Source: JBFMFE01 sp040752295 (GTDB lineage: Bacteria > UBP15 > UBA6099 > JBFMBQ01). Taken from it: a stretch of DNA of 30,164 bases. The notes under the pieces are model-generated. The model was not told the DNA's origin, did no database searches, and was given only the letters and a program-made list of their open reading frames with translations. The stretch spans positions 1-30,164 of the forward strand of contig JBFMFE010000058.1 in the NCBI GenBank assembly GCA_040752295.1, given 5' to 3'. Position numbers and translations under genes: made by a program. Positions 13,669 to 22,105 of this stretch are shown piece by piece; within the stretch, counting starts at the first letter, position 1, and each line of letters starts with the position of its first letter.

Positions 13669-15026
13669 ATCTCAAAGGCGCCGTAAAGGGCTTGAGCCTG
13701 TATCTCCCGAAATTCAGGATCGAGAGGGGCTTGATCGCGGAGCAGCACTCCACGAGGGCGCGCGGGACGAGAACCGTTCGCTGGTACGATGAGGACGAGT
13801 TCACGATGGCGTTCGAGGCTGCGCTGAAGCTCGTGGAGGCAGCGGGTGGAAGCGACGTCGGCTGCGTCGTTTTCGCTTCGGAGAGGGGTCCGTACAGGCT
13901 GAAATCCACCGCCCCGATGATCGCGCGGATGCTGCCGAACGCAAGGGACGTGCTCGCCTTCGACATCGCAGGCTCGGACAGGGTCTCGGCGGATGGGATC
14001 GCCGCGGGGGTCGCCTTTTCGCAAATCAGCGGGAAGGATGCGCTGCTCGCCGGCGGCTCCTCCATTCAGGGGGGCGCGGGCAGCCAGGAAGAGATGTCGG
14101 GCGGCGACGCCGGGTGGGCAATGCTCATCGGCGAGGGCGGAGGACTGGTGCTGGAGAGCGCACACCCGGTTTCCGCGGACGATTTCATCAGGTGGGACAG
14201 GGACGGAGAGTACGTTTCTCTGCCCGATGGTTTCACAGTGCCCTACCAGCAGACGCCCTCCATGCTCCGCGCCCTGCGGGGGTGCTCGAAGACCCGTAAG
14301 CCGAAAACCATCGTTCTGGGAAGCGCGTCGGAGCAAATCGCGAAATCCCTGTCGAAAAGAATCGCCGATGACGGAGTGAATTTTGTATCCAATCCGGTGG
14401 AAGCGACCGGCGACCTCGGCCCGGCGAACCTCCCCTTCGCTCTGTCCCTTGCCCTGAAGGAATGCGGAAAAGGTGACCCTGTCGCCATTGTTTCTCCGGG
14501 AGACGGCGCCCTGTGTTTTTCAGGAGTGGTTGAGGACCCGCCCTCAGTAAAGGTGATCGGCGCCAACGCGGGCGAGTTCGAGACGCTGAAGGCGTACGGG
14601 ACGTACCGGAAGATCGTCGAGTACAGCTTTGATGAGGCAGACGCCTCCCCCATAGCGTACTGGAGGGACGCGGGGAAAATCCTATCCCTCACAGGCGGGA
14701 AATGCGCGGAGTGCGGCGCCATCTTCTACCCGCCTTCCGAAGTGTGCCCCTCGTGCGGCGCGCGGGGAAACCACGAAGAAACCAGCCTTGCGAGGAAAGG
14801 TTCAATCTTCACTTATACTACCGACCACATTACGCCCTCTCCCACCGGAAAGGTCACGCACACCGTTGTGGACCTCGACGGCGGCGGGAGGATTTACACC
14901 CACATGACGGATTTCCTCGGCGAGACCGTGGAAATCGGGAGCACGGTGGAACTCGTGATCAGAAACGTTCACTCCGGCGGAGGAATCAAAAACTACGGCT
15001 GGAAATCAAGGATAAAAAGTGCGTAG
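13665..15026 (+). CDS. HMG-CoA-synthase-like protein fused to DUF35, catalytic Cys absent
   Basis: 453 aa in two parts. Residues 1-335 follow the archaeal-type HMG-CoA synthase (LSLYLPKFRIERGLIAEQ; YDEDEFTMAFEAALKLVE). Residues 345-453 are a DUF35 unit with C347-x2-C350 and C361-x2-C364 and an OB fold (GSIFTYTTDHITPSP, ending VHSGGGIKNYGWK). The nucleophile loop reads FDIAGSDRVSADG, and no cysteine occurs between residues 68 and 206, so the acetyl-enzyme chemistry of HMG-CoA synthase is not possible there. It may be a structural or CoA-binding subunit, or catalyse a Cys-independent aldol-type reaction. It overlaps the preceding DUF35 gene by 4 bp. A hairpin and a 38-bp gap follow. The gene at 27132 has the same architecture. 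Confidence 0.82.
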   Translation: MNLKGAVKGLSLYLPKFRIERGLIAEQHSTRARGTRTVRWYDEDEFTMAFEAALKLVEAAGGSDVGCVVFASERGPYRLKSTAPMIARMLPNARDVLAFDIAGSDRVSADGIAAGVAFSQISGKDALLAGGSSIQGGAGSQEEMSGGDAGWAMLIGEGGGLVLESAHPVSADDFIRWDRDGEYVSLPDGFTVPYQQTPSMLRALRGCSKTRKPKTIVLGSASEQIAKSLSKRIADDGVNFVSNPVEATGDLGPANLPFALSLALKECGKGDPVAIVSPGDGALCFSGVVEDPPSVKVIGANAGEFETLKAYGTYRKIVEYSFDEADASPIAYWRDAGKILSLTGGKCAECGAIFYPPSEVCPSCGARGNHEETSLARKGSIFTYTTDHITPSPTGKVTHTVVDLDGGGRIYTHMTDFLGETVEIGSTVELVIRNVHSGGGIKNYGWKSRIKSA

Positions 15027-15041
15027 TGGCGCTGCGCGCCA
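15027..15041 (+). other. Small intergenic hairpin
   Basis: GGCGC (15028-15032) and GCGCC (15036-15040) form a 5-bp stem with a 3-base loop, plus one outer T-A pair, starting right after the stop at 15026. No T-run follows, so it is a poor terminator. It might stabilise the upstream 3' end or be coincidence in GC-rich DNA. Confidence 0.25.
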
Positions 15042-15064
15042 TGCGCTGAAAAAGAGGCAGATGG

Positions 15065-16207
15065 ATGAACAGTGAAGTTTATGTGGCAGGCTCCGGGTGC
15101 ACGAAGTTCGGAGAGCTTCACGACAGGGACGCCGGCGACCTCGCCCGGGAGGCGTCCTTCCGGGCCGTTGAAGACGCGGGAGTCGAGATGAAGGACGTGG
15201 ACGCGTTTTACGTGGGGACCGTGAGGTCCGGCGCCGCAGGTTCTTTCCTCGCCGGGGCCATCGGCGTGCGCGGCAGACCCGTCACTCGAGTGGAGAATTT
15301 CTGCGCCTCGGGGATGGACGCCGTGATTCATGCCTGCATCGCCGTGATGAGCGGCAGCGCGCGCGTCGCGCTCGCCGTCGGCGTCGAGAAGCTGAGGGAC
15401 GCCCTGCGGCGAGGGCTTGGTTTCAGGGCGGGACACCCGGTATGGGGCTTCGGCGCAACCCCGCCCGGACTGTTCGCCCTCGCCGCAAACAGATACATGC
15501 ACGAGTATGGAATAGGCAGGGAAACCCTCGCGAAGGTGGCGGTGAAGAACCACCGCAACGGCGCGAAGAACCCGCTTGCCCACTTCAGAAGAGAGGTAAC
15601 GCTGGAGAGGGTCTTGAAAGCGCCGATAGTAGCCTATCCCTTCGGAGTGTTCGATTGCAGCGCGGTGACGGACGGGGCAGCCGCGGTTGTCGTTGCCGCC
15701 CGGGACGCGGCGACCGGACTCGGAAAAACCGGGGTGACAATCAAAGGCTTCGGCTCCTCCGTCATGCACGGCAACCCGATGTACGATCCCGCTTTTGAAT
15801 ATCTCGGTTTCCCGGTCACGGAAGAGGCGGCGCGGAAGGCGTACGGCATGGCCGGCATCGGCGACCCGCTGAAGGAATTGGATTTCGCCGAGGTTCACGA
15901 TTGCTTCACCATGACGGAGATTCTCAATTACGAAGACCTCGGCTTCGCGCCGAAGGGAGAGGGATGGAAAATGGTTGAGGAGGGCGCCACGGAATTCGAC
16001 GGGCGCTTCCCGGTCAACCCATCGGGCGGGTTGAAGTCCTTCGGACACCCCGTCGGCGCCACCGGCGCGAGAATGATCTTCGAGCTTCACAGCCAGATTC
16101 TCGGCAGATGCGGAGAAAGACAGCTTGGCAAGGCGGACGTGGGGCTTGCGCACAACGTGGGCGGGCCGGGAACGGTGTCATCCGTAATGATCCTTGGACG
16201 GACATGA
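15065..16207 (+). CDS. SCP-x-type thiolase with intact active site
   Basis: 380 aa. It releases acetyl-CoA or propionyl-CoA from a 3-oxoacyl-CoA. All catalytic parts are present: nucleophile Cys80 in VENFCASGMDA, His278 in AEVHDCF, His328 in GGLKSFGHPVGATG. The C-terminal loop reads HNVGGPG in place of the CxGxG loop, as is common in the SCP2/SCP-x thiolase branch. It is closely similar to the 28566 thiolase (AAVxNHRNGAxN-type stretch, AEVHDCFTxTEILNYEDL, NPSGGLKSFGHP). Start ATG 15065 has AGAGGCAG upstream. The 3' end overlaps the ligase gene by 4 bp. Such thiolases often work with a DUF35 subunit; the nearest are the 13665 C-domain and 17568. Confidence 0.9.
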   Translation: MNSEVYVAGSGCTKFGELHDRDAGDLAREASFRAVEDAGVEMKDVDAFYVGTVRSGAAGSFLAGAIGVRGRPVTRVENFCASGMDAVIHACIAVMSGSARVALAVGVEKLRDALRRGLGFRAGHPVWGFGATPPGLFALAANRYMHEYGIGRETLAKVAVKNHRNGAKNPLAHFRREVTLERVLKAPIVAYPFGVFDCSAVTDGAAAVVVAARDAATGLGKTGVTIKGFGSSVMHGNPMYDPAFEYLGFPVTEEAARKAYGMAGIGDPLKELDFAEVHDCFTMTEILNYEDLGFAPKGEGWKMVEEGATEFDGRFPVNPSGGLKSFGHPVGATGARMIFELHSQILGRCGERQLGKADVGLAHNVGGPGTVSSVMILGRT

Positions 16208-17556
16208 AAACGAACGCGAGAAGAAAGTACTGGAACCCGCGGGTGGAGGAAAAACTGGGAACGGGGGAACTCGATCCGCTCCGCCTGCGGAGGCTGAAAA
16301 AAGCCCTGATTTATTTCAAAGAAAAAAGCCCCTTCTACCGCCGTAGATTTAAAAGAGCGCGATTCAATCCTGAAAAGATAAACCGCTTCTCGGACATGAA
16401 ACACCTTCCCCCTCTCACCAAGGAGGACATACGCGAGAGCCAGAACGAGTCCATGGAGCGTTCGGGACATCCCTACGGCGCACACCTCACCATCGGGCAG
16501 GAGGAAATCCGGCTCCTTGCGGCGACGTCCGGGACAACGGGCGAGCCGACGTTCTACGTGTTCGGCGAGAGGGACCTGGAACAGTGGTGCGAGATCAGGT
16601 CGCGGCAGTTGTGGAGGACGGGATTGAGACCCGGCGACTCGATCATGATAGCGTTCGGACTCGGGATGTTCGTGGGCGGCGTCCCCAACGTCATCGCCGC
16701 GAGGCACTTCGGGCTTCAGTGCGTGCCGGTGGGCGCCGAAGGCGGGAGCGGCAAGGTCCTGAGATTCATGAGGCTCACGCGTCCCCGTGCCATGCTGGCG
16801 ACACCGTCGCTCGCAAAGCTGCTCGTCGAGAAAAGCAGGGAGGACGGAGGCGAGACCGTGGACCGCCTGGGCATGGACCGGCTCATCCTCGGCGGCGAGA
16901 CGGGCGCAGGCGTGCCCGAAGTCAGGAAGTTTTTGACCGAGAACTACAACGCCGAGGTCTTCGACCTTCAGGGTCCCAACATTTCGTGCAGGCTCAAGGA
17001 ATACGCCGGCATGCACCGCGTCGGGGAAGACCATTACCTCTACGAAATCGTCGAGCCGCGAACCGGGGAGCCGCTTCCCAACGAAGACGGCGTCGAAGGC
17101 GAAGTGCTCATAACCCATCTTTTCGGCTCGGCAGCGCCCTTCGTACGGTACGCGCCAGGAGACGTGCACCGGATTTACCTCTCTCCCTGCAGGTGCGGAA
17201 TGAGCGGTTCGAGAACCATGATCGTCGGAAGAACGGACGACATGCTGAAGGTGAAGGGGGTTATCGTTTATCCTTCGGCGGTGGCGGATGTCGTCGCTTC
17301 CGCCGGAAAGAAGATCACGGGCGAGTTCAGGATCGTGTTGAAAGAAAAGCCCCCGCTCGTCACGGACACTTTGAAAATAATGGTCGAGGCGGGCAAAAAA
17401 CTGCCGCATGGAAAATGGGGAGACCTCGCCGGCGAGTTGAAACGTCTTTTGAAAGGAAAGACGGGCGTCACGTCCGACGTGGACGTCGTCGCGCCGGGAA
17501 CGTTCACTCGCTCGGGACACAAAACCGGCGTCTTTATAAAAGAATACGAGGATTGA
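16204..17556 (+). CDS. PaaK-like AMP-forming CoA ligase
   Basis: Activates a carboxylic acid to its CoA ester through an acyl-adenylate. 450 aa, the size of phenylacetate-CoA ligases. Key sites: the helix LIYFKEKSPFYRRRF typical of the PaaK N-terminus, P-loop ATSGTTGEPT at 107-116, an acidic GETGAG segment, GRTDDMLKVKGVIVYPSAV, and the C-terminal FTRSGHKTGVF with the likely catalytic Lys. The substrate could be an aromatic or other acid; the family alone does not decide. Start ATG 16204 overlaps the thiolase stop (ATGA); the frame open from 16108 lies over that gene. It is the only complete acyl-CoA ligase in the window and hence a good candidate for entry into the pathway, alongside the class III CoA-transferase. 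Confidence 0.85.
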   Translation: MKTNARRKYWNPRVEEKLGTGELDPLRLRRLKKALIYFKEKSPFYRRRFKRARFNPEKINRFSDMKHLPPLTKEDIRESQNESMERSGHPYGAHLTIGQEEIRLLAATSGTTGEPTFYVFGERDLEQWCEIRSRQLWRTGLRPGDSIMIAFGLGMFVGGVPNVIAARHFGLQCVPVGAEGGSGKVLRFMRLTRPRAMLATPSLAKLLVEKSREDGGETVDRLGMDRLILGGETGAGVPEVRKFLTENYNAEVFDLQGPNISCRLKEYAGMHRVGEDHYLYEIVEPRTGEPLPNEDGVEGEVLITHLFGSAAPFVRYAPGDVHRIYLSPCRCGMSGSRTMIVGRTDDMLKVKGVIVYPSAVADVVASAGKKITGEFRIVLKEKPPLVTDTLKIMVEAGKKLPHGKWGDLAGELKRLLKGKTGVTSDVDVVAPGTFTRSGHKTGVFIKEYED

Positions 17557-17567
17557 ACGGCAGGGGT

Positions 17568-17993
17568 ATGTCGAAGAAACGCGCGGGCAAAGGGAAAAAT
17601 CTCAAGCCCTTTATGGAGGGAGTACTCGAGTTCGACGGGAGAGGCGCTTTTCACCTCACAGCCGGTCGCTGCGGCCGGTGCGGAAGCAGGTTCTTCCCGA
17701 AGAGAATCTTCTGCCCAGCCTGCGGAAGCGGCAGCGTGAGGGCAATCAGGATAAAGGGCAAAGGGAAAGTTTACACCTACACCGTATGCCGCGTCGGACC
17801 TCCCGGAATAAAAACTCCCTACGCCATTGGTTACGTGGACGTGAAAGGCGTCCGTGTGTTCGGGAGGTTCGAGGGTTGGGAGAAAACGCCGCTTCGCATC
17901 GGGCGGGAGGTCGAGCTGATTCCGTTCTTTGAGGAGAGCCGGGATTCGGGAGAGAAACTTGTATCTTACAGGTTCGAGGTGAAGGATGGCTGA
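17568..17993 (+). CDS. DUF35 zinc-ribbon/OB-fold accessory protein
   Basis: 141 aa. Zinc ligands C35-x2-C38 and C49-x2-C52 (RCGRCGSRFFPKRIFCPACG), then an OB fold (GKGKVYTYTVCRVGPPGIKTPYAIGYVDV). Start ATG 17568 has CAGGGG just upstream. The same frame is open far back over the ligase gene, which has no DUF35 similarity and is an artefact of GC-rich coding. It overlaps the intact thiolase at 17986 by 8 bp, the usual DUF35-thiolase pairing (as BbsA-BbsB), so this protein is probably the dedicated subunit of that thiolase. Its basic N-terminus (MSKKRAGKGKNLK) is unlike the other DUF35 proteins here. Confidence 0.88.
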   Translation: MSKKRAGKGKNLKPFMEGVLEFDGRGAFHLTAGRCGRCGSRFFPKRIFCPACGSGSVRAIRIKGKGKVYTYTVCRVGPPGIKTPYAIGYVDVKGVRVFGRFEGWEKTPLRIGREVELIPFFEESRDSGEKLVSYRFEVKDG

Positions 17994-19125
17994 GGTGTTT
18001 GCAGCGGGAGTGGGGATGACCAGGTTCGGGCGGTTCCCCGGGCGCCTCATCAAGGATATGGGCGCCGAGGCTGTGAAAGAAGCGATCACGGACGCCGGAA
18101 TCGGGACGAAAGACATCCAGGTCGCCTGCTGCGGACACACGAGAGGCGGCTCCACGGTCTGTCAGCGGATACTCAACGAGCTGGGCATATCGGGAATAGA
18201 AATGGTCAATATCGAGGATGCATGCGCATCAGGCTCCGCTGCCTTCAGGTACGCATACCTCGCCGTGCAGAGGGAGACGGCGGACGCGGCGATCGCAATC
18301 GGCGTGGAGAAACTCTCCGGCACGATAAAGGGCGTCATTCCGCCGAGGGGTGACGACCTGGAGGGAGCGATGGGCAGGATCATGCCGTCGGTGTTCGCCA
18401 TGATCGGAAGAAGACACATGCACGAATTCGGCACGACTCCCGAGCAGTTTGCAATGGTTTCCCGTAAGAATCACAAAAACGCCGTTCACAACCCAAAGGC
18501 GATGTACCGCAAAGCGTTCACGATCGAGGAAATATTAAACTCCGCCATGGTCTGCGAGCCGCTTACACTTTACCAGTGCACCGCGAACGCCGATGGGGCG
18601 GCGGCCGCGATACTGGTCTCGCGGAAATTCTTGAAGAAACTCGGACTGCCCGGAATCAGAGTGTCCGCGTCCGTTCTTTCTTCCGGGAAGGCGCGTGTGA
18701 ACGAGTGGGATTACACCATTTCCGAAGCAGCGACCGAGGCGAGCCGGCGCGCATACGAACAGGCGGGACTCGGACCCGGCGACCTGGACGTGGTGGAACT
18801 TCACGACTGTTTCAGCGTCGCTGAACTCGTCCACTACGAAAACCTCGGCTTGTGCGGGCGGGGGGAAGGCGGCAGATTTATCGAGGAAAAAAGATCGCAC
18901 ATCGGCGGCGAAGTGGCGGTCAATCCGTCGGGCGGGCTCCTCTCAAAAGGCCACCCCCTGGGAGCAACGGGCGTGGGACAGGTGTACGAAGCCGTGAGGC
19001 AATTGAGGGGGGAATGCGGCAGGAGACAGGTGAAGGGCGCAAAGGCGGCGCTCACACACACCATGGGAGGCGGCGTGAGCGGACTCGAGTCCGGAGCGTG
19101 CTCGGTGCATATTCTTACGAGGTAA
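17986..19125 (+). CDS. SCP-x-type thiolase with intact active site
   Basis: 379 aa. Nucleophile Cys80 in IEDACASGSAA, His273 in VELHDCF, His323 in GGLLSKGHPLGATG, and C-terminal loop HTMGGGVSG. All features needed for thiolysis of a 3-oxoacyl-CoA are seen. The start ATG lies inside the end of the DUF35 gene (GAAGG just upstream), so the two subunits should be produced together. The next gene, an ACAD, follows after 4 bp. Sequence style differs from the 15065/28566 thiolases (for example GGHTRGGSTVCQRILNELG-like segment near residues 50-67), suggesting a different chain length or shape of substrate. Confidence 0.9.
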   Translation: MAEVFAAGVGMTRFGRFPGRLIKDMGAEAVKEAITDAGIGTKDIQVACCGHTRGGSTVCQRILNELGISGIEMVNIEDACASGSAAFRYAYLAVQRETADAAIAIGVEKLSGTIKGVIPPRGDDLEGAMGRIMPSVFAMIGRRHMHEFGTTPEQFAMVSRKNHKNAVHNPKAMYRKAFTIEEILNSAMVCEPLTLYQCTANADGAAAAILVSRKFLKKLGLPGIRVSASVLSSGKARVNEWDYTISEAATEASRRAYEQAGLGPGDLDVVELHDCFSVAELVHYENLGLCGRGEGGRFIEEKRSHIGGEVAVNPSGGLLSKGHPLGATGVGQVYEAVRQLRGECGRRQVKGAKAALTHTMGGGVSGLESGACSVHILTR

Positions 19126-19129
19126 AATC

Positions 19130-20293
19130 ATGGACTTCCAGCTATCCGAAGAACAGCGTTCTCTCGTTCAGACCGTGAGGAAATTCCTCGAAAAAGAAGT
19201 GGCTCCCGCTGCCGACGAACTCGACCGGAAGGGGCCGATGGACAGGGCAGCGGCGCTGGAGTTCATCGCAAAATTAAAGCCCTTCGGCTACGTCGCCGGA
19301 CAGGTCCCCCGGGAAGACGGCGGGGACGGAATTTCCCACCTCACGTACGGCATCCTTCTCGAGGAAATGAAAAAAGTTTACGCCTCTCTCGGGGGGATCG
19401 CGTCCATCACCGCGTCCTGCGCAAGGGTCATCTCCGAACTCGGAAGCGGGGAGCAGAAAAAGCGGTTTCTGCCGGCGCTGCTGGGCGGCACGGAGATAGG
19501 CTGCATGGGAATCACCGAGCCGGAAGCGGGGTCCGACGTGAGAGCGATAAAAACGAAGGGAGTCGTGACAAAGGACAAAGTCGTGCTCAACGGCACGAAG
19601 ATGTGGATATCCAACGGGAGCATCGCCGGCGTCTGCGTGGTGTTTTTCAACGCATTCGACGAAAAGGGCGGGAAAATCGGGCCGTCGCGAGTGGTGGTGG
19701 AGCGCGGACACTCGCCTTTCGAGTCGCGGGAAATTCCCAAAATGGGATTGAAATCGTTCCCAACCGCCGAAATCGTTTTCGACGATTGCGAGGTCCCGGC
19801 GGAGAACATCCTCGGCATACCGGGCAAGGCGCTGAGCGGGGTGAAAGAGGGGCTGAATGTCGCGCGGGCGAATCTTGCAGCGGGCTGCGCCGGCCTCGCC
19901 CGGGGGGCGCTGGACATCGCGAAAAAGTACGTGATGGAGCGCAGGCAGTTCGGCAGGGAAATCGGCAGGCACCAGATTGTCCAGGCGATGATCGCAGACA
20001 TGGAGATGCTTGTGGACGCTTCCCGCCTGCTCGCCTATCGCGCGCTTTCGATGCTTGACGCGAAGCTCGAGTGCACCCGCGAGGCGTCCATCGCAAAGGC
20101 GTTCGCCTCGGAATCGGCGGTCAGGGTGACATCTCAGGCTATCCAGCTTCACGGAGCTTACGGCCTCGCGGAAGAGTTCCCGGTGGAAAGGTACTTCAGA
20201 GACGCCCGCTGCTACACAATTCCCGACGGGACCACGGAGATTCAAAAACTGATCATAGGGAGGGAAGTCCTTGGCGCAGGCGCGTTCAAGTAG
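19130..20293 (+). CDS. Acyl-CoA dehydrogenase with Asp in the catalytic Glu position
   Basis: 387 aa with standard fold: GITEPEAGSD at 127-136, FDDCEVPAENILG, RRQFGREIGRHQIVQAMIADMEM, QLHGAYGLAEEFPVERYFRDAR. The C-terminal motif reads IPDGTTEIQK, so Asp366 replaces the usual Glu. A shorter side chain may still act as base or may mark a different elimination geometry; ring-forming ACADs of anaerobic cyclohexanecarboxyl-CoA metabolism are known to have altered base positions, but I cannot show that this belongs to them. It sits between the intact DUF35-thiolase pair and a crotonase gene. Start ATG 19130 with GAGG (19119-19122) upstream. Confidence 0.88.
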   Translation: MDFQLSEEQRSLVQTVRKFLEKEVAPAADELDRKGPMDRAAALEFIAKLKPFGYVAGQVPREDGGDGISHLTYGILLEEMKKVYASLGGIASITASCARVISELGSGEQKKRFLPALLGGTEIGCMGITEPEAGSDVRAIKTKGVVTKDKVVLNGTKMWISNGSIAGVCVVFFNAFDEKGGKIGPSRVVVERGHSPFESREIPKMGLKSFPTAEIVFDDCEVPAENILGIPGKALSGVKEGLNVARANLAAGCAGLARGALDIAKKYVMERRQFGREIGRHQIVQAMIADMEMLVDASRLLAYRALSMLDAKLECTREASIAKAFASESAVRVTSQAIQLHGAYGLAEEFPVERYFRDARCYTIPDGTTEIQKLIIGREVLGAGAFK

Positions 20294-21014
20294 CGTGCTT
20301 TCGGAACGGCTGGGAAACGTGCTGCTCATCACCATCAACCGTCCGGAAGTGAAAAACGCCCTCAACGTGGAGGTCCTCGAAAAGCTGAAGAACCTGTGGG
20401 ACGATTTCGACGACGACAAAGAGTTGAAGGTGGCTGTTCTAACGGGTGCGGGCGGCGACGCCTTCTCCTCGGGCGCCGACTTGAAGGAGATCGCAGGGGG
20501 GAAGGGCAGGAAGCGTCCTCCCGGCATTCACAGGGGCATGAACGTCGGGAAGCCGGTCATCGCCGCGGTCAACGGCATCGCATTCGGCGGGGGATTCGAG
20601 ACGGCGCTCGCCTGCGACATCCGGGTCGCCGCCCGCAACGCGACCTTCGCGATGAGAGAGGTCAGGCTGGGATTCATGCCCGGAGGCGGGGGAACGGTGC
20701 GGCTCGCGCGCACGGCTCATCCCGGCAGAGCGCTGTATCTGCTCCTCACGGGAAAGGAAATCGGCGCCGAGGAAGCGCACCGCGCCGGCATCGTGGATTT
20801 CATCTCGGACGAGGGAAAAGCCGTGGATGAGGCGTTGAAACTGGCGCGGGAGATCGCCCAAAACGAAACCACGTCCCTTATTTCAATCAAGGAATCCTTT
20901 TACCATTCATTTGATAACACGCTGATGGATGCCTTGCAGTATGAGTCTCAACGGTCCAGGGCGCTCGCTGAATCGGCAGCCTTCCGGAAAAAAGTGGAGA
21001 AATATAAAAAATGA
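20271..21014 (+). CDS. Enoyl-CoA hydratase (crotonase family)
   Basis: About 247 aa. Motifs: NRPEVKNALN, DAFSSGADLKE, NGIAFGGGFETALACD and MREVRLGFMPGGGGTVRLAR. Both hydratase glutamates are present, Glu110 (GGGFE) and Glu130 (MRE). The start is uncertain: TTG 20271 has AGGGAAG three bases upstream and overlaps the ACAD by 23 bp, while GTG 20295 (giving VLSERLGNVLLIT) avoids the overlap but has a poor Shine-Dalgarno. Either leaves the catalytic core unchanged. It differs clearly from the 7495 crotonase, with a shorter loop before the active site, so the two probably serve different steps. It overlaps the next gene by 4 bp. Confidence 0.87.
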   Translation: MAQARSSSVLSERLGNVLLITINRPEVKNALNVEVLEKLKNLWDDFDDDKELKVAVLTGAGGDAFSSGADLKEIAGGKGRKRPPGIHRGMNVGKPVIAAVNGIAFGGGFETALACDIRVAARNATFAMREVRLGFMPGGGGTVRLARTAHPGRALYLLLTGKEIGAEEAHRAGIVDFISDEGKAVDEALKLAREIAQNETTSLISIKESFYHSFDNTLMDALQYESQRSRALAESAAFRKKVEKYKK

Positions 21015-22105
21015 TAAGCGCCGGCGGGAGCGTTAATGAAGTGTACATCGCGGGCGCGGGTCTTGTGCCCATGAAGGAGAAGGGCGAAGACAGCTTCGCG
21101 GACTCGGTTTACAACGCGGTTACGGGCGCTATTCGGGACTCCGGTCTGACCGCAAACGATATTGATACGGTGATTGACGCCGGCATTGACCTCCTCGACG
21201 GAAAGGGAATATCGAACACGGAACTCATCGCCGCCGCGGGATGCTTCCTCAAAGAAGAGGCGAAGGTGGAAGAGGACGGTCTGACTGCCCTCTTCTACGC
21301 AGAGAAGCGGATAAAATCGGGAAAATCGCGAAACACCCTCGTCTTCGGCTACTCGAAATGCTCATGCGTTGACATGGAAGCCTACAGCAACGCGGCTTTC
21401 GACCCCACTCTCTACAGGCGCCTCGGATTTACGGAGTCCCTCTGCCTTGCTCTCCAGGCGTCGGCCGCGAAAGAAAAACTAAACATCGATCCGGACGCGC
21501 TCCTCGGCGCGCTGAACGACAACGCGGGCAGAAATCCGTGGATGGTCAAAAAAGAGAGAAGCAATGAAGAAATAATTTCTCCCCTCCGAGAAAGAGACCT
21601 CCCGCTATATGTTGACGGGGCGGCGGCGCTGGTTCTCACTGCCGACAGGGAGACCTGCCCCCGTCCGGTGAGACTGCTTTCGTCCTGGACCGCCACGGAC
21701 AGCGGCAACCTCTCGTTGCGGCAGCCGGACCGGTTAGCCTCGTTCGAGGTCGCCGTCGCCAAAGCCCTGCAAAAGTGCGGTCTCAGGACGGAGGACGTGG
21801 ACGTGTGGGAGCTTTCGGAGCCGACGCCGTACCACCTCTCGCTCATGGTCGCCGGCGCTTCCATCTGCCGCGCTGCCGAACTCCCCGCGCTCGTGAAGCA
21901 GGGGCGGGTGAATCCGTCGGGCGGCGCGTGCGCGTCCACCGCGCTCGTCGCCTGCGGGCTGTACAGGACCGCCTTCGGGGCGATGTACGCGCGGGGGGAG
22001 GAAAATCCCTTCCTGCCCGGAGGGGCGAAAAGGGTGTGCGTGCACGGGTACGCGGGCGTCGGCATGCAGACCAATACAATCGCGGTGCTGGAGGCGGCGC
22101 AGTGA
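21011..22105 (+). CDS. Thiolase-fold protein without catalytic Cys, type B paralogue
   Basis: 364 aa, paralogue of the 12146 product. Shared marks are DGxxISN near residue 65, GxFLKxExKxExDGxxALxYA at 78-97, PTLYRRLGFTESLCLALQA, and TPYH at 272-275 where thiolases have HDCF. The nucleophile Cys is absent (KVEEDGLTALFYA); NPSGG is kept but GHP is not (NPSGGACASTAL); the end reads GYAGVGMQTNTIAVL. Conserved replacement motifs in two copies suggest a real function other than thiolysis. It is followed by a type A paralogue with a GTGA overlap, so A and B again occur as a pair, here in reverse order and without a DUF35 gene between them. Start ATG 21011 overlaps the crotonase stop. Confidence 0.72.
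   Translation: MISAGGSVNEVYIAGAGLVPMKEKGEDSFADSVYNAVTGAIRDSGLTANDIDTVIDAGIDLLDGKGISNTELIAAAGCFLKEEAKVEEDGLTALFYAEKRIKSGKSRNTLVFGYSKCSCVDMEAYSNAAFDPTLYRRLGFTESLCLALQASAAKEKLNIDPDALLGALNDNAGRNPWMVKKERSNEEIISPLRERDLPLYVDGAAALVLTADRETCPRPVRLLSSWTATDSGNLSLRQPDRLASFEVAVAKALQKCGLRTEDVDVWELSEPTPYHLSLMVAGASICRAAELPALVKQGRVNPSGGACASTALVACGLYRTAFGAMYARGEENPFLPGGAKRVCVHGYAGVGMQTNTIAVLEAAQ

Noticed and set aside
15027..15041. Hairpin after 15026 as a transcription terminator
   Set aside because: The stem is only 5-6 bp, has no following T-run, and the next gene starts 24 bp later in the same direction. Listed only as a small hairpin.
16584..17567. Plus-strand frame open across the PaaK-like ligase, continuous with the DUF35 gene
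   Set aside because: Only the part from 17568 has DUF35 features. The upstream part is Arg-rich and lies out of frame over the ligase, whose motifs are all intact.
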